A stretch of DNA of 64,000 nucleotides, taken from NCBI GenBank assembly GCA_002104945.1, contig MCFH01000038.1, positions 352,501 through 416,500 on the forward strand, given 5' to 3'. This stretch comes from Piromyces finnis (lineage: Eukaryota > Neocallimastigomycota > Neocallimastigomycetes > Neocallimastigales > Neocallimastigaceae). Within the stretch, counting starts at the first letter, position 1. Each line of letters opens with the position of its first letter. This document shows, piece after piece, positions 1 to 12,051 of the stretch. The position numbers and the translations under genes are program-made. The notes under the pieces were generated by a model that saw only the letters and a list, made by a program, of their open reading frames with translations, was not told the origin of the DNA and did not search any database.

Positions 1-799
1 ACCATAAATACAATTTATCATATCTTCGAATATACAAATTTGTTATTTTCATGAATTATTTAATATATATATATATATATATATTTATTTTTTCTTTTCA
101 TTTTAATAAAGAAAAAAAAAAAAAAAAACGCTTTACCAAAATTTTCTTCAACAAGTAAAGGTGACAAAATACCATGAATCAAAAGTTTTTTATTATACTT
201 TCCAATAATATCACAAACAGATACCAACTGAATCCCTGGAATATCCTTTAATTTTTTTAACTAAAAAAAAAAAGACAAATATATATATATATATATATAT
301 ATATGATAAAAAAAATTTTTAATAAAGAATATATATAATATATTCTTATGCGTGCATGCATATTCATCATTAAAATTTATTATATTATATATATAATTTT
401 TTTTTTTTTTTACCTTTACATATAAAGTATATTTTATTATATTTAAACTTGTATTGTAGGGAACATTTGTAGCGTCCATAAAGACCTTTTGAAAAATTTG
501 TAAAAGATCATAATCTTTTAATTGGTCATAATCAAGCTTTAATTCAGGATTATACTAAAAACAATACATATATATACATTTTAACAGTAAAAAGAGTAGA
601 TTTATATAACAAGAAAATGATAATAATAATAGAGAATTTATTAAAAAACAAATAAAAAAAAAAAGTGATTCATTTATATTCATTTTTCTTTTTTTCTTTA
701 TATGAATGTAATGAACAAAATAAAGAAAAAAAAATAATAATAATTCAATGGTTCTTCCATTATTTAATTTTTTTTTTTTTCTATTTTCTATAGATAATT

Positions 800-831
<32 letters not shown>

Positions 832-1785
832 GTATTATCACTATATATATAATATATATAATATATATATATTACCTTTTGTTTTGAAATGTCAAATAAA
901 TCTTTTACTATTACGGAAATATCACCTTCTATCACATGAGCGTTACACTGAGCAACCAATGCTTCAATATCAAGAGTAGAATGAGGAGTGGAAGCTATTT
1001 TTTCTGGACTTGATGAAACTTTTGGGAGTGTATTAGGTTCAGGATGTCGTTCAATAGGTGTTGTCGTAACCACTGTCTCTTGTACTTTAGGAACTTTTAA
1101 TAGGTCTGGACTAATTTGTTGATATTTTGAAAGTAATAATGCTTGGTATAATTTTTGTATATCTTGCTAAAACATTTAGTATAGAATTCGATTTTAGCAA
1201 TTAAATATAAATATTATAAATTTTTTATTATTATTAATTAAATGTTTACAGAAAATGAATTTAAAATATATATATCTATATATATATTTAAAAAAAATAC
1301 ATTTCATTAATTGGAAAAAAAATAATAATAATAAATGAAATGAAATTGAATAATCATTTAAACGTATAAAATAAAATAAAAAAGGGGGAGATAAAAATAA
1401 TATATATAAAGAATTTATTTAAAAATGTTGAATTTTTGTTTTCATTGCTATTATAAAGTTTTTTTTTTTTTTTTTACTCATTAGTTTCTAAATTTAAAAA
1501 AAAAAAAAATAAGAAGAATGGAATAATAAGTATATTTACATAGGAAGGAAGAGAAACGGGGGTTTGAACATTACAATTTTGGACATGTGGGTTTTTCCTC
1601 GCCTCCTCTTCTGTCGGTTGTTTTTGCTTTTTAAAAGAAGAAATGAAGGGAGGTGGTGAAGTAGATTTTCGTTTTTTTGAAGAATTCAATGGGACACCAT
1701 GCGTGGTTGCTGCTTCTACTGATTTTAACACATTAACTTGTTGTTGTAACTGAACATAATTAAAAGGATGTTGATTCCTATTCAT
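1..1785 (-). CDS. Hypothetical protein, possibly FANCE-like (3' end outside window)
   Basis: Spliced model read on the minus strand: exons 1785-1540, 1166-876, 554-414, 260-137 and probably 23-1, continuing beyond the left edge. The first three junctions are phase 0 and the fourth phase 1; donors are GTAAAT, GTAATA, GTAAAA and GTAAAG. The first ~150 residues are low-complexity and basic (KKRKSTSPPP, a possible nuclear signal). From about residue 150 the protein is helical and hydrophobic, with segments such as DLLQIFQKVFMDATNVPYN and LLIHGILSPLLVEENFG. The spacing of these helices resembles the C-terminal helical repeat of Fanconi anaemia group E protein, which links FANCF to FANCD2; that is a weak pattern match, not an identification. 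Intron lengths are 373, 321, 153 and 113 bp. The last exon (donor GTAAAGCG, acceptor CGAAG) is the least certain. If the FANCE idea is wrong, treat it as an unknown helical protein. Confidence 0.6.
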
Positions 1786-3067
1786 TTTTTTTTATTATTT
1801 TTATTTTTATGCTTATTTCATTTTATGTTTTACATTTTTTTTTTTTTTTTTTTTTTTTTTTCATATATATATATACATTAATAAATATATATATATATAT
1901 TACATTAATAATAAAAATTTAATGATTAATTTTAACTAAAAAATAAATAAATAAACTTGTGCAAAGGATAATAGATACAAATAAACAAGTTTAATAATTC
2001 ATAGTACTAATATTTTCTTTTATATTTCTAAATTGCATTATCCTAAAAAAAAAAAAAAAAGAAAATTATCAATTTAACATTAAAAAAAAAAATTTTTTTT
2101 TTTATTTTTTTTAATTTTTAATTATTAAATATTTTTTTTTAAATTTTTTTTTTTTTTTTGAACTATTATTTTATAATTTATTTTTTTCTACAATAAAGAA
2201 AAAAAAAAAAGGGAAAAAAGGAAAAAGGCTTTTTTATTATTATAATTAATTTCTTTAATTTTTTTTTGGTTTGATTTATTTTTTGCTTTATAATGCAAGC
2301 AAACTTAATTTTTGTTTAGTTAAAAATAAACTTTTAATTCTTAAAGATATTCCCAAAAAATAAATTTTCATTATGATTACTTGTTAGTTTATTTGTTTGA
2401 TTTTTAGCCATTATTAAAAAAGAATGTGCTAATAAATCGTTGTACCATTGAATCGTAATAAGATAATACAGTGTAAAACAGTATAAATGGTATAAATTAG
2501 GTAGAAAGATGAAATTTTGTTAATATCAAATTTTATCATAAATGCTGTATATATTCAAAGTTATTTAAAATGAAGATTTATTATTATTGTTGTTGTTGTT
2601 GCTGTGTTGTGTTTTTTTTTTTTTTTATTTTATTCTTTTTTTGCTTTATTAACTAGCAAAAAAAAAAAAAATAAAAAATTCTTGTAAAACATGAAAAAGA
2701 AAACTTTATCGAGTTGTCTTTTAATGCGTTTAAATAAATTGAAAAAAAAAAAAAAGTATATTTTTTATTATTATTATTATTATTATAAAGTTTAATTTCT
2801 TGTGTATGTGTGTTAATTTTTTTTTGTTTCACTGTTTTAATATTTTTGCTCTTTTTTTTTTTTCGATTTTTTTTTTTTTTTTTGTTTTTAGGTTTTGCTT
2901 TTAAAAACAAGATTAATAAGAATAAATTTTTTTTTTTTTCCCTCCTCTATTTTTTTTATAAAATAATAAATTTAGTCTTTTTGAGTAAACGATCAACTAC
3001 CATTCATTATAATAAAGTTGTTGTTGTTGCCATTAAACTTTTTTTTTTTGTCCTATTGATAAATAAG

Positions 3068-3101
<34 letters not shown>

Positions 3102-3810
3102 AATATTTTTCCTTTAAATATCAAATATTAAAATTAAAAATCGCATAAAACGTTTGCCTCTTTAAAAATAAATAAAAATAGGATGGGTAATTGGATGATG
3201 ATGATGCCTAGATATCATATATAAAAAATTATTATTATTATTAATTGATTATACAAATATTCTTTTATATATATATATATACTTTATAAAACAAATGCAA
3301 TTGATACTATTTATTTACATTAATTCACTCTTTAAACAATCATTATTTTGCTTTTTTTTTTTTTTTTTTTACCAAAATTTAAACCTCCACTATTTTTGTA
3401 TCATACTATCAACGACTTTTTTACTAAAAATAAGAATTCATATACATATATTATATAAAAAATTAAAATAAATAAAATAAAAAAATATTAATAATGAATG
3501 CCTTTACTCTGTAAAAGGAAATAGAAAAATAAAAAAAAAATATTTAATTTTTATAATTGTTTTTATTTGTACTTTTTTTATTTTTATCTTTTTTTTTACG
3601 AGTTTTTAAATTAGGATAATAAATTAGAGTATTAAAAAGAATACGAATTTAATATATATTAAATAAATAATTAAAATAAATTATTACATAAAGATTTCTT
3701 TTTTTTTTCCTATTTGGTATGGTCATCCAATTATTCAAACTCTAAAAATATTCTAAAAAAGATGGATATATTGGTAAGGTGAGACTAGATATTATTTAAT
3801 TTTTATTTCC
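1786..3810. other. Intergenic AT-rich region
   Basis: Upstream of the minus-strand gene ending at 1785 and downstream of the cyclin gene. It holds many A and T runs (1838-1860, 3068-3100 and others), short AT repeats and a GTT/GTTGTT patch near 2585-2605. Open frames here are only homopolymer readings (Phe/Lys/Asn). I see no gene. Confidence 0.7.
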
Positions 3811-4779
3811 TTAGCGAGTAAGAATGGATGATTTGTTTGAGGAAACAGATGCTGGAGATAAAACAGCAAAGCTATCATCATATATTAAACTATCTTCCTC
3901 AAAACTTAATTCATTTACGGCGCTATCTACAAGAGTACTATTGTTACTGCTTACACTATTGGATCTACAATTGCTCTTCATTAAATTAGATGTAGATGGT
4001 TTAGTACATTCTACATTGGTATCATGGGAATCATGAACAGCAACTGATTCTTCATTCTTATTTAGGATAATAGTATTAGTTTCTTTAACAATAGTGGAAA
4101 GTATTGGTTTGATTTCTTGTATATACCATATATTTGTAGCATAGTTATTACAAAGTATCATATCAATGTCTTGAATCCATTCAATAAACTCTTCACTAGT
4201 TATATTTATATTGAAAGAAATTCCAAAAAGCATTTCAATTTCCATAATATTTATTTGGGAAACTTCCATACCACAAACTGGTTCCCAAGCTTTATTATTT
4301 ATTGAACGTTCAGTGAAATATTTAAAAGCGATAATATAGGCGGCAATAAAGATTCTGTATTCAAATCCATCAGAACCACAAACACCACCATTTCTAGTAC
4401 GTAAACGATCAATTAGTTTTAAAGCACAGAGACATAAACTGAAAGAAGTTTCTGTAGCACCTAATACTTTTTCACAAAAATCTTGAAAGTTTTCATAGTT
4501 TACATTGTTCATCGGATTTTGTTGTTGGTGGAAATAAGACATTAAATCGTTTTGTGAATAATAAATATTTTGTTCTTGTGTATCCCAAATACTATAGAAA
4601 GAAAGTGTCATAAACTTTGCTAAGTTGGTGAGGGTATATTGGTCAAGTTTTTGAGTTCTAAAAGCACCAACATTTGGGTTATTTGTAGTAGATTTTTTTA
4701 TATTAAATGGGTTATTATTAAGACACTTTGGTTCGTCATATTGACAATAGCCAATAGATGAAGTGATTGGCATTTTCAT
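3811..4779 (-). CDS. PHO80/PCL-family cyclin
   Basis: Single-exon protein of 322 aa. The cyclin box lies at about residues 95-205: a helix with SFSLCLCALKLIDRLRTRNG, then FIAAYIIAFKYFTERSINN, then KAWEPVCGMEVSQINIMEIE and FGISFNINITSEEFIEWI. The order 'hydrophobic helix - K[YF] - NKAW - v.G....IN.mE.e.L - f.l.v...eF..w' is that of the fungal Pho80/Pcl cyclins (cyclin_N / PF08613 type), which bind a Pho85-like CDK and act in phosphate, glycogen and cell-cycle control. The N-terminal ~90 residues and the C-terminal ~100 residues (Ser/Asn-rich, with acidic patches) are low complexity. The start is the first ATG of the frame; a second Met follows two codons later. It is well separated from its neighbours and there is no sign of decay. 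The exact Pcl subgroup cannot be set from sequence reading alone. Confidence 0.8.
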   Translation of the reverse strand: MKMPITSSIGYCQYDEPKCLNNNPFNIKKSTTNNPNVGAFRTQKLDQYTLTNLAKFMTLSFYSIWDTQEQNIYYSQNDLMSYFHQQQNPMNNVNYENFQDFCEKVLGATETSFSLCLCALKLIDRLRTRNGGVCGSDGFEYRIFIAAYIIAFKYFTERSINNKAWEPVCGMEVSQINIMEIEMLFGISFNINITSEEFIEWIQDIDMILCNNYATNIWYIQEIKPILSTIVKETNTIILNKNEESVAVHDSHDTNVECTKPSTSNLMKSNCRSNSVSSNNSTLVDSAVNELSFEEDSLIYDDSFAVLSPASVSSNKSSILTR

Positions 4780-6100
4780 CTTGAATATATTTTAAAATTG
4801 TAATAAATAAATTAAATTAAAAAACCAAAATATTGAAATTTAAAAAATTGTGTTGAAATGTTGTATTAACAATCGTTTTTACTTATTTGTTTCTAAAAAA
4901 AAAAAAAAAAAGATTATTATTATTTCACTTTCTAGTTAAGGAAAATAAAGGTTTTATTAAAATACTTTTTTAAAAGCTACGTTTGTTTCGTTCGTTTCGA
5001 TTTAAAAAAAAAAACTATTAAAAAATTTCAATTTGCCCTTTTTCTTTAACTAGAATTTAAAATAAAAAAATAATAACTATTTAAAAATTTTTTTAAAGAA
5101 ACTTTTTCCTTCCTTTTATATGAAAATTAAAATTTATTAATTTAAAAGAAAGTCAATGAATGAATACATATTAATATAAATAATTTATTAATAAAAAAAG
5201 TATATATGAATGAATAAATAAGTAAATCCTAGGATGATCTTAAAAAAAGAAAAATAGAATTCATCTTTAATTAATATTATTAATAAATAAATTATTATAT
5301 TATAAAATAATATATTATAATATATTTCATATTGATATCATAAATAGAATTAAAAAAAGGTATTATTTATTTAGCTGTTCATTAATATATTAATAAGGCA
5401 TTTATTTATTTCATATGTATCCATTCATTCAATTATTTAAATGAGTTTAATTTTTTACCTTTCCATCCTTTTAAACTTTATTCTAATATATTAATATTGT
5501 ATATTACAATAGACTTGAGCTGATTTAATTACTATACCATTAAAATATATTATATATATTGATGGTATATTAATTTAAATTAAATATATTGTGTCAATAT
5601 ATTAAATAATTATAATTTTTAATATTCTAAAATAGTATTAAAAAAAAGAATACATTTAAAAAACAATATATTCAATATATACCTAATATATTACTATTTA
5701 AATAAATTTTTAAAAATAAAAATTTAATCTATCACCAAATACAATATAATATATGGATAAATATATTATAGAATAACATATGTCATATAAAATTAATATA
5801 TTTAAGTTTATTTAAAAATGCTATAATTTTGAAAATTTAAACATTTTTTGTTGATAGTTTCTAATATATTTTATTTGTTTGACCAATCATATTAAAGATA
5901 AAACTTTAAAGTTTTGATGTTTCTAAAAATAAATATTAAAAATAGTATTGTAATATATAATAGAAATATATTATTTATATGCTATGAATATAATGTTAAA
6001 CTTTAAAAAAAATTAATTTTATTTTAATATATTATAATTGAGAAAATCAATTAATAACAATATTTATTTTATATAGTAAAATAAATTGATAGTATATATT
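4780..6100. other. Intergenic, very AT-rich
   Basis: Cyclin upstream region. From about 5200 it is dominated by words such as ATATATTA, TAATATATT and AATATATTATA scattered irregularly. A/T runs of 8-18 sit at 4895-4910 and 5003-5015. I see no coding exon on either strand. Confidence 0.6.
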
Positions 6101-6119
6101 GTAATATATTATATCACAA

Positions 6120-6860
6120 GTATCATTTCATTTTGTAGGCGGTCAAATTTTTTTTTCCAGCAGCTCTGGTACTGTAAAAAAAAGTCCTTTTAACATCGAC
6201 CAGGGCCTACTTTGTTGATTTGTATACAATAATGTACAATGTTTTTTCTGAATAATGTAATAAAACTTTAAAAATTTTTATCCGTTTATTAAAAAAAAAA
6301 AGTAAACTTTATAAAAAGTGCCTTGGTTTTGCTTTGTAGATTCCCGTTATTCTCTTGCTATTTAAAGTGACATTGAAACGATCATTTTTATAAATAACGA
6401 TTCTTTTATAACTAAACTTTTGAACCACTTTTTCCTCTCTTCAGACCTAGAATAATTTTTTTTTTTTTTTGGTTTAATACCACTTTTTTTTTTTCAATTA
6501 TTTATTCATATATTAATAATATATTATTAAAATTAATTAAATTCTATTCTTATAATTGTATTTGAAAATGTCTACATAGCAGAGAAATTGAAAAATGAAT
6601 GATGAGCAAGTAAACTTTTAGTCAATAAAGAATTGAGGGTAAAAAAAACAAAAGAATACTGAAGGGTTAATTGGAAGTATAAGGTCATTTTGTCATTCTA
6701 AAATCCATTAATTAACACAAGAGGCCATATCTTTTGATGATTATCCATCAAAAGAATGTGGGTTAGAGTATGGTAATATCCAATAATTTCATCTTCCCAT
6801 GATTTATCGTTGGATATGAAAAAGTCACCACCACATGGACGATAGAAATTTCTAATTAAA
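6120..6860 (-). pseudogene. Coding-like tract with stops, identity unknown
   Basis: On the minus strand, after a possible acceptor (TTTAATTAG near 6856), a frame of good composition begins with FYRPCGGDFFISNDKSWEDE and continues to PLVLINGF, where an in-frame TAG lies at 6700-6698; the same frame stays open for about 45 more codons. Further 3' on the same strand, shorter open pieces follow in other frames (for example RKKWFKSLVIKES and NSKRITGIYKAKPRHF around 6320-6450, and CWKKKFDRLQNEM near 6110-6180). Cys, Gly, Trp, Asp and His content is much higher than in surrounding readings. The pieces suggest an eroded multi-part gene or unresolved exons. I do not recognise the family. Confidence 0.3.
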
Positions 6861-8611
6861 AAAAAAACTTTAATTAGTAAAATCTACCAATAAATACTAT
6901 TGGAGGGATACTCACCCACACAGCTGGCTAAAAAGTGTTACAAGAAGAAAAAAAGAACCAAATACAAGTAGTTTTTTTTTTATAAAGGAATACCCCCACC
7001 CTATGGACTACCATAAATTGTTATGAATTACCATAAATTCATGCAATGAATACAAATAAAAATATTATACACTCTTTATTCTATTCTATTAATAAAAAAT
7101 AAAATTTTATTTTATATTCAATAAACGTATCCTGTCCAAGTAAAAAAAAAAAAAAAATCTGATATCATTCATCAAATAACTTTTTTTTAATTATTCCTTA
7201 TCGTATTAATAAAGGTTTTATGCCATAGGATAGGTATATATTGTATTGATAAAGTTAATCCCGCCATACTAAAATAGATAAAAATGAGGCATGATCATTT
7301 TGACAATCTACTCTAGATAATTAAAAGTAGTATGACATTAACACACTTTGCCATTTTTTTATTATTTATTTAAAAGGTATAGTTTTTTCTTTTTACTAAG
7401 ATTATAATTTACTATTGATGTTTTTTATAGGTGTGTATTTTTTTTTTTTTTTTTTACTATTGCTATTACTATAATAGGATTATAATTTACTATAAGGAAT
7501 AATAAAGATATTTGTTTTTTTAAATAATAACTAGGATAGAGTTAAACCTCTTCTTTCTTATCTTTTTCCTTCCCTTCCTTATATATTGTCTTTTTTTTGC
7601 TTCCTTATTAGTTAAACATTCTTATCAATACTGCCCACCATCCTTCTTCTTTATTATTTAATAATTAAAAAAAAATTGAAATTTAATTAGGTCATTTATG
7701 GCATTTAATAATTAATTAATTGAATAATAAAATTTTAATTATAATTAAATTAAAATAGATTAATCTGTTAAATTAAAAATTTATCCATCGATTAACTACA
7801 TTAATGTAACAAATTTAATTTAATTTTGATAATTAATTACATTACATTTTGTATTTACAGAAAAAGACATTCTACTTTTCATACCATCACACCACACCAC
7901 CTACCAACTATTAGAATGGTAAAAAAAAAAATGGCTAAATTACATTGTACACACTTTTTTACATTTCTTTAGTTATTGTGCAAAAAAAGGAAAAAGGAAA
8001 AACAGGTAATAGAAAGATTCATCTTTAAATTGTTTATTTTTTTATTAATTTATTCTTTTTCTTTTATTTATTAATTATTATTTCAACATTAATTATTCAT
8101 ACTCTAATTAATTCTCATTTATTAAATCTAATATAAATGAATTAGGATGACAAGTTTGTTTGCTATTTAACATTATTTTTTTTTTATTTTTAATTATAAT
8201 TATACTTTTTAAATTTTAATTCTATCAAAGTATATATATATAATTAAATTTTAAAAAAAAGTAATTCATTTGTAATGACAAAACTTTCATTATAATAACA
8301 GTAACAATATTAAACCTTTATTATTACATAGTTAGTTAATAGGATATTTTAAAATGAATACTTTATTATTGTCAATGGTGGTGGTGGTGTTGTTATTACT
8401 TTTTTTTTTTTTTTTGCAATAAATCAATTTAAAAGGTATTCTTTTTTTAAAAAAAGATTGTATATATAGGTAAGATTACACTAAATTTAAAAAGTTAAAT
8501 ATAATACAAATTTATATTATAAATAATATTTACTAAAAGTAGAGTCATAAATTTTAAAAGTCAATAATAATAATAATAATAATAATAATGGTTTACATCA
8601 TTTCTATCATC

Positions 8612-8643
<32 letters not shown>

Positions 8644-10368
8644 CTTCTGTATAATGGTTTATTTTTAAAATTTTAATTATTAGAATTTTTAAACTATGTC
8701 ATTATTAAAAACATTTAAATTTGATAGCCATCCTTTAGATATAAAAAAAAAAAGAAAATACAGAAAATAAAAAAAAAAAAAAAGTAAAAATGTACATAGA
8801 TACATAGATGTATATCCACAAAAAAAAAATGGTAGAGGCAATATCTTTTTTAAAAAAATATTATATATAATTATTAAAAAGTTTTTTTTTTTTTTTTTTT
8901 TATATGATATAATTATTTTTAATTGTAATACGTTTGTTTCTTGTTTGTTTTTTGTTTTTTTAGACAATGGAAAATGTAAATTTATTTAAAAAAAAAAAAA
9001 AAAAGATAGTATAACCTGATTACTTTATTTTTATTGTTATTCCTTAATCTTTGGTTAGGGTTGATATCTTATTCATAGATAAATTACCTTTTTTTTTTTT
9101 TTTTTAATGACGTAAAAACTTAAATTTAGAAAATCTATTCAACTTTGTTTTTTATAAATAATTAGTTTTGAATCCTTTTAAACTGTAATAACTTGATTTT
9201 TTAAAAGTTTTTTTGATAAAAAAAAAACAATAGTTTTTATTTAAAAATGTTTAATATTTTTCTTTTGTTTGTCTCTTTTTTTCATTGTTTTTCCCTCTTT
9301 TTTTTTATTTTACCTAGTCATTGCATATTCCCATATGAAAAAAAAAAAAAAAAGGAACAACTAAAAGCAGTATTACTATTATTACGGTTAATATTAATTC
9401 CAAAAAATAATATACTTCCTTTCTAATAATAGATATATTTTTTTTTTGTATCGAAATACAACTTTTTTGTGGCTCATTGAGAAATGTTATATTATGATGT
9501 GGCTTTATTAATAGATTATATTAATAAAAGAATGATATATCATATGTATTTCATGAAATAAAATGGACTTTCTCCATATATAAATGATATTAAATGTTAT
9601 TTATAGAAGACCATTCCTCAATATAAATATATTAATTTAATATAATTTTAGAAACCTGGTGAAACCAATAAAAAATTGATAAATAAATAAAATATACCTA
9701 CCACAATTTAATTATAGCATGAATTGTTTCAATGAATCATTTCAACCTAATTAGAATGAATAAAAAAATATTTTTAAAAAAAAAAAATAATAATAAAAAT
9801 AAAATTTCATTTTTATTTATTTATAATAAAAAAACAATTCTTATTCTTTTTTTTTTTAATTTTTATGGCAAGTAAATTTCTCTCTCTTGTTTCTTCTTCT
9901 TCTTCAACTTTTTACTATTTTATATCAAAAAGACAAAATGGCATTTTTTTTAATTTAATGAAATAAATTAAATCATTTAATGCTGAATTAAAAATTAAAT
10001 TTTTGGAAAGTTTTCATATAGCTCAAAACGTCGTGTAACTTTCATCAAACTTTAATAAATAATAAAATGAAAAAAGAATTGATACTTTATATGATTCAAC
10101 ATCTCAAAAAAAAAAACATTTTTTATTTTGGATTTCTTTTAAAAATTTATAAAAAAAGAACAAAATTCCGTTTTTTTTTTATTATTATTATTATTAAAAA
10201 AAAAAAAAAAAGGTTGATTATAAAATAAAAAGTTATTGCAAAAAATTAAACAAGAATAAATAATAAAAGAATAACTTTTTTTTTTTTGTTAATTCTATTT
10301 CTGTTATTTCGCCAAGCCAAATCACATACATTTTCTTTTTCTGTAACAAATATAGAATATAAATAAAA
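6861..10368. other. Long intergenic region
   Basis: About 3.5 kb without a convincing gene. It contains A/T runs, a few less AT-biased patches (6900-7020, 7200-7340, 7860-7930) that give no long frame, and the inverted AAT/ATT microsatellite at 8563-8642. The last ~300 bp are the upstream region of the Cys-rich membrane protein. Confidence 0.55.
8563..8642. repeat. Facing (AAT)n / (ATT)n microsatellites
   Basis: About nine AAT units (8563-8589) are followed, after a unique spacer of roughly 23 bp, by about ten ATT units (8613-8642). The two tracts are reverse complements, so the block can fold into a long AT hairpin. Confidence 0.85.
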
Positions 10369-11212
10369 ATGGATTTTGATTTTATGGGATTATATTCTTT
10401 TGATAGTATTAAAGCAAGTTTGGATAGGTAGGTCTAATTTTATTATAACGAATAATAAAGTATTCAATAAAAATAAAATTAATGGAATTTTAAAAAAAAA
10501 AAAAAAAAGTAAATTAAAAAATTCTTTAAAAGAAAATGTTTAAAATAATAATGAGAATAATAATTAAAAATTAAGGATAATGAAAATTAATTTTTAATTA
10601 CTATTTTTCTTTTTTATTAACCACTCACTATGATTCTATAAACAAAAAAAAAATAGTTATGAAAAAGAATGTAAAGTTGATAGTGACTGTCCTGACTATT
10701 TTAAATGTTTTGAAAGTAAAAATTGTGTATTACCCTTCTATTGTTCTATGGATGGAATAAGATGTTCCTACAATACAGTGGCAAGAAATTATTGTTCAAA
10801 TGAAAATTGCAACCTTGAATTTTGTCAACCAAATGAACGTAACCTTTGTCTACCGAAGAATTTAAACGATACATCAGAATGTCTTGAAGATATTGATTGT
10901 CTTTCCCAAAATTGTATAAAATTTTCAAAAAAATGTGGTTATATGCAATTTAAATATTGTATTGCTGGAGCAAAAAATACCCGTTGTGGACTTGATATCG
11001 GTTCGCAATGTTATAATAATGAGGAATGTCTCAGTGGATATTGTGAAAAAAATGTTTGTGAAGCCTCGTTAAATGTCGGTATATTTACCTATATATTTAT
11101 AGGGTGTGTTATTGTTTTGGCTCTATTAATATTTTCTTTCTTTATTTATATTCTCAGAAAAATATTTGGAAGAAAAAAGGAACAATATGACTACTACGAT
11201 AATAATTTTTAA
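10369..11212 (+). CDS. Cys-rich single-pass membrane protein
   Basis: Two exons, 10369-10427 and 10657-11212, joined in phase 2 (AG|T gives Ser20), predict 204 aa. The outer part (residues ~25-155) has about 18 Cys in spaced pairs, including ECKVDSDCPDYFKC and QCYNNEECLSGYCEKNVC, a spacing reminiscent of Dickkopf-type or other small disulfide-knot modules. A single hydrophobic helix spans about 161-186 (GIFTYIFIGCVIVLALLIF) and is followed by a short basic then Tyr/Asp tail (RKIFGRKKEQYDYYDNNF), so the Cys-rich part should be outside the cell. Exon 1 as modelled does not look like a signal peptide, so an unseen upstream exon or a different start is possible. Function unknown; a surface receptor or adhesion role is only a guess. 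Confidence 0.7.
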
Positions 11213-12051
11213 AAAAAAAAAAAAATTTGTTTTTTTTTTTTTATCATCATGTATTTTTCATCATCATGTATTTTAAAATTGGTATCTCCTACCACCTTGT
11301 GTAAATTGTGTAAAATAGAATAATATAAAAATAAAAAAATAGAAACTACAAAAAAAAAGAATTTTTAATAATGGTTTGTTTTAAATGTTATTTATTAACA
11401 TTTATAAATCAAAAAAAAAAAAAAAGACAAAATATCAAAAAAAACTTTTCAAAGAATGACACCTTATTTTATTACACCCTCCTCCTACTACACACTTTTT
11501 TTTAATTAGGTTATTTATTATATATATTTTATTATTTTTTTTTGGTTTGTTTGTTTTTTTATGTCATAAAAACTAGTTTTTTTCGTTTGTTTGTTTAATT
11601 CGTTTTTTTTTTTTTTTTTTGGAGAAAAAAAAAAAAACACTATAAAATTATTAAATATTTAAAAGTGCAAAAATATTATAGGTTTGTTTGGATTTGTTTG
11701 TTTGTTTTTTGTTATTGTTGTTGTTTGTTGAATTGATTTGTTTTTTTTTTTTGTTTCTCTTTTAACATTTACATCATATTGTGTCATCATAACTTTTAAA
11801 AAAAAATATTAATTTGCTAAATTTTGTTTTGTTTGTTTGTGTTTTTCCTTGTTTTTTTTTTTTTTTCGTCTATTTTTTTTTCCCCGTATTGAAAAAGGAA
11901 GGGAGGGGAAAAAAATTGGGTTTGATTTTTCAATTATCCTTAATTAGTTCGTTGGATTAACAATTTGAAATGGTTTATCTTCCAATATTCATTTTTTGGT
12001 AGATGGATTGGTGGATGGATTGATGGAGTGAATGGAATAGGATCAACTGAC
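11213..12051. other. Convergent 3' intergenic region
   Basis: Lies between the 3' ends of the Cys-rich gene and LYS2. It contains a near-perfect short duplication of TCATCATGTATTTT (about 11243-11275), many TTTG repeats (GTTTGTTTG, 11545-11840) and T runs. No gene seen. Confidence 0.6.

Noticed and set aside
2653-3103. Overlapping frames on both strands, rich in Phe or Lys/Asn
   Set aside because: Made of A/T homopolymers; no domain and no splice context.
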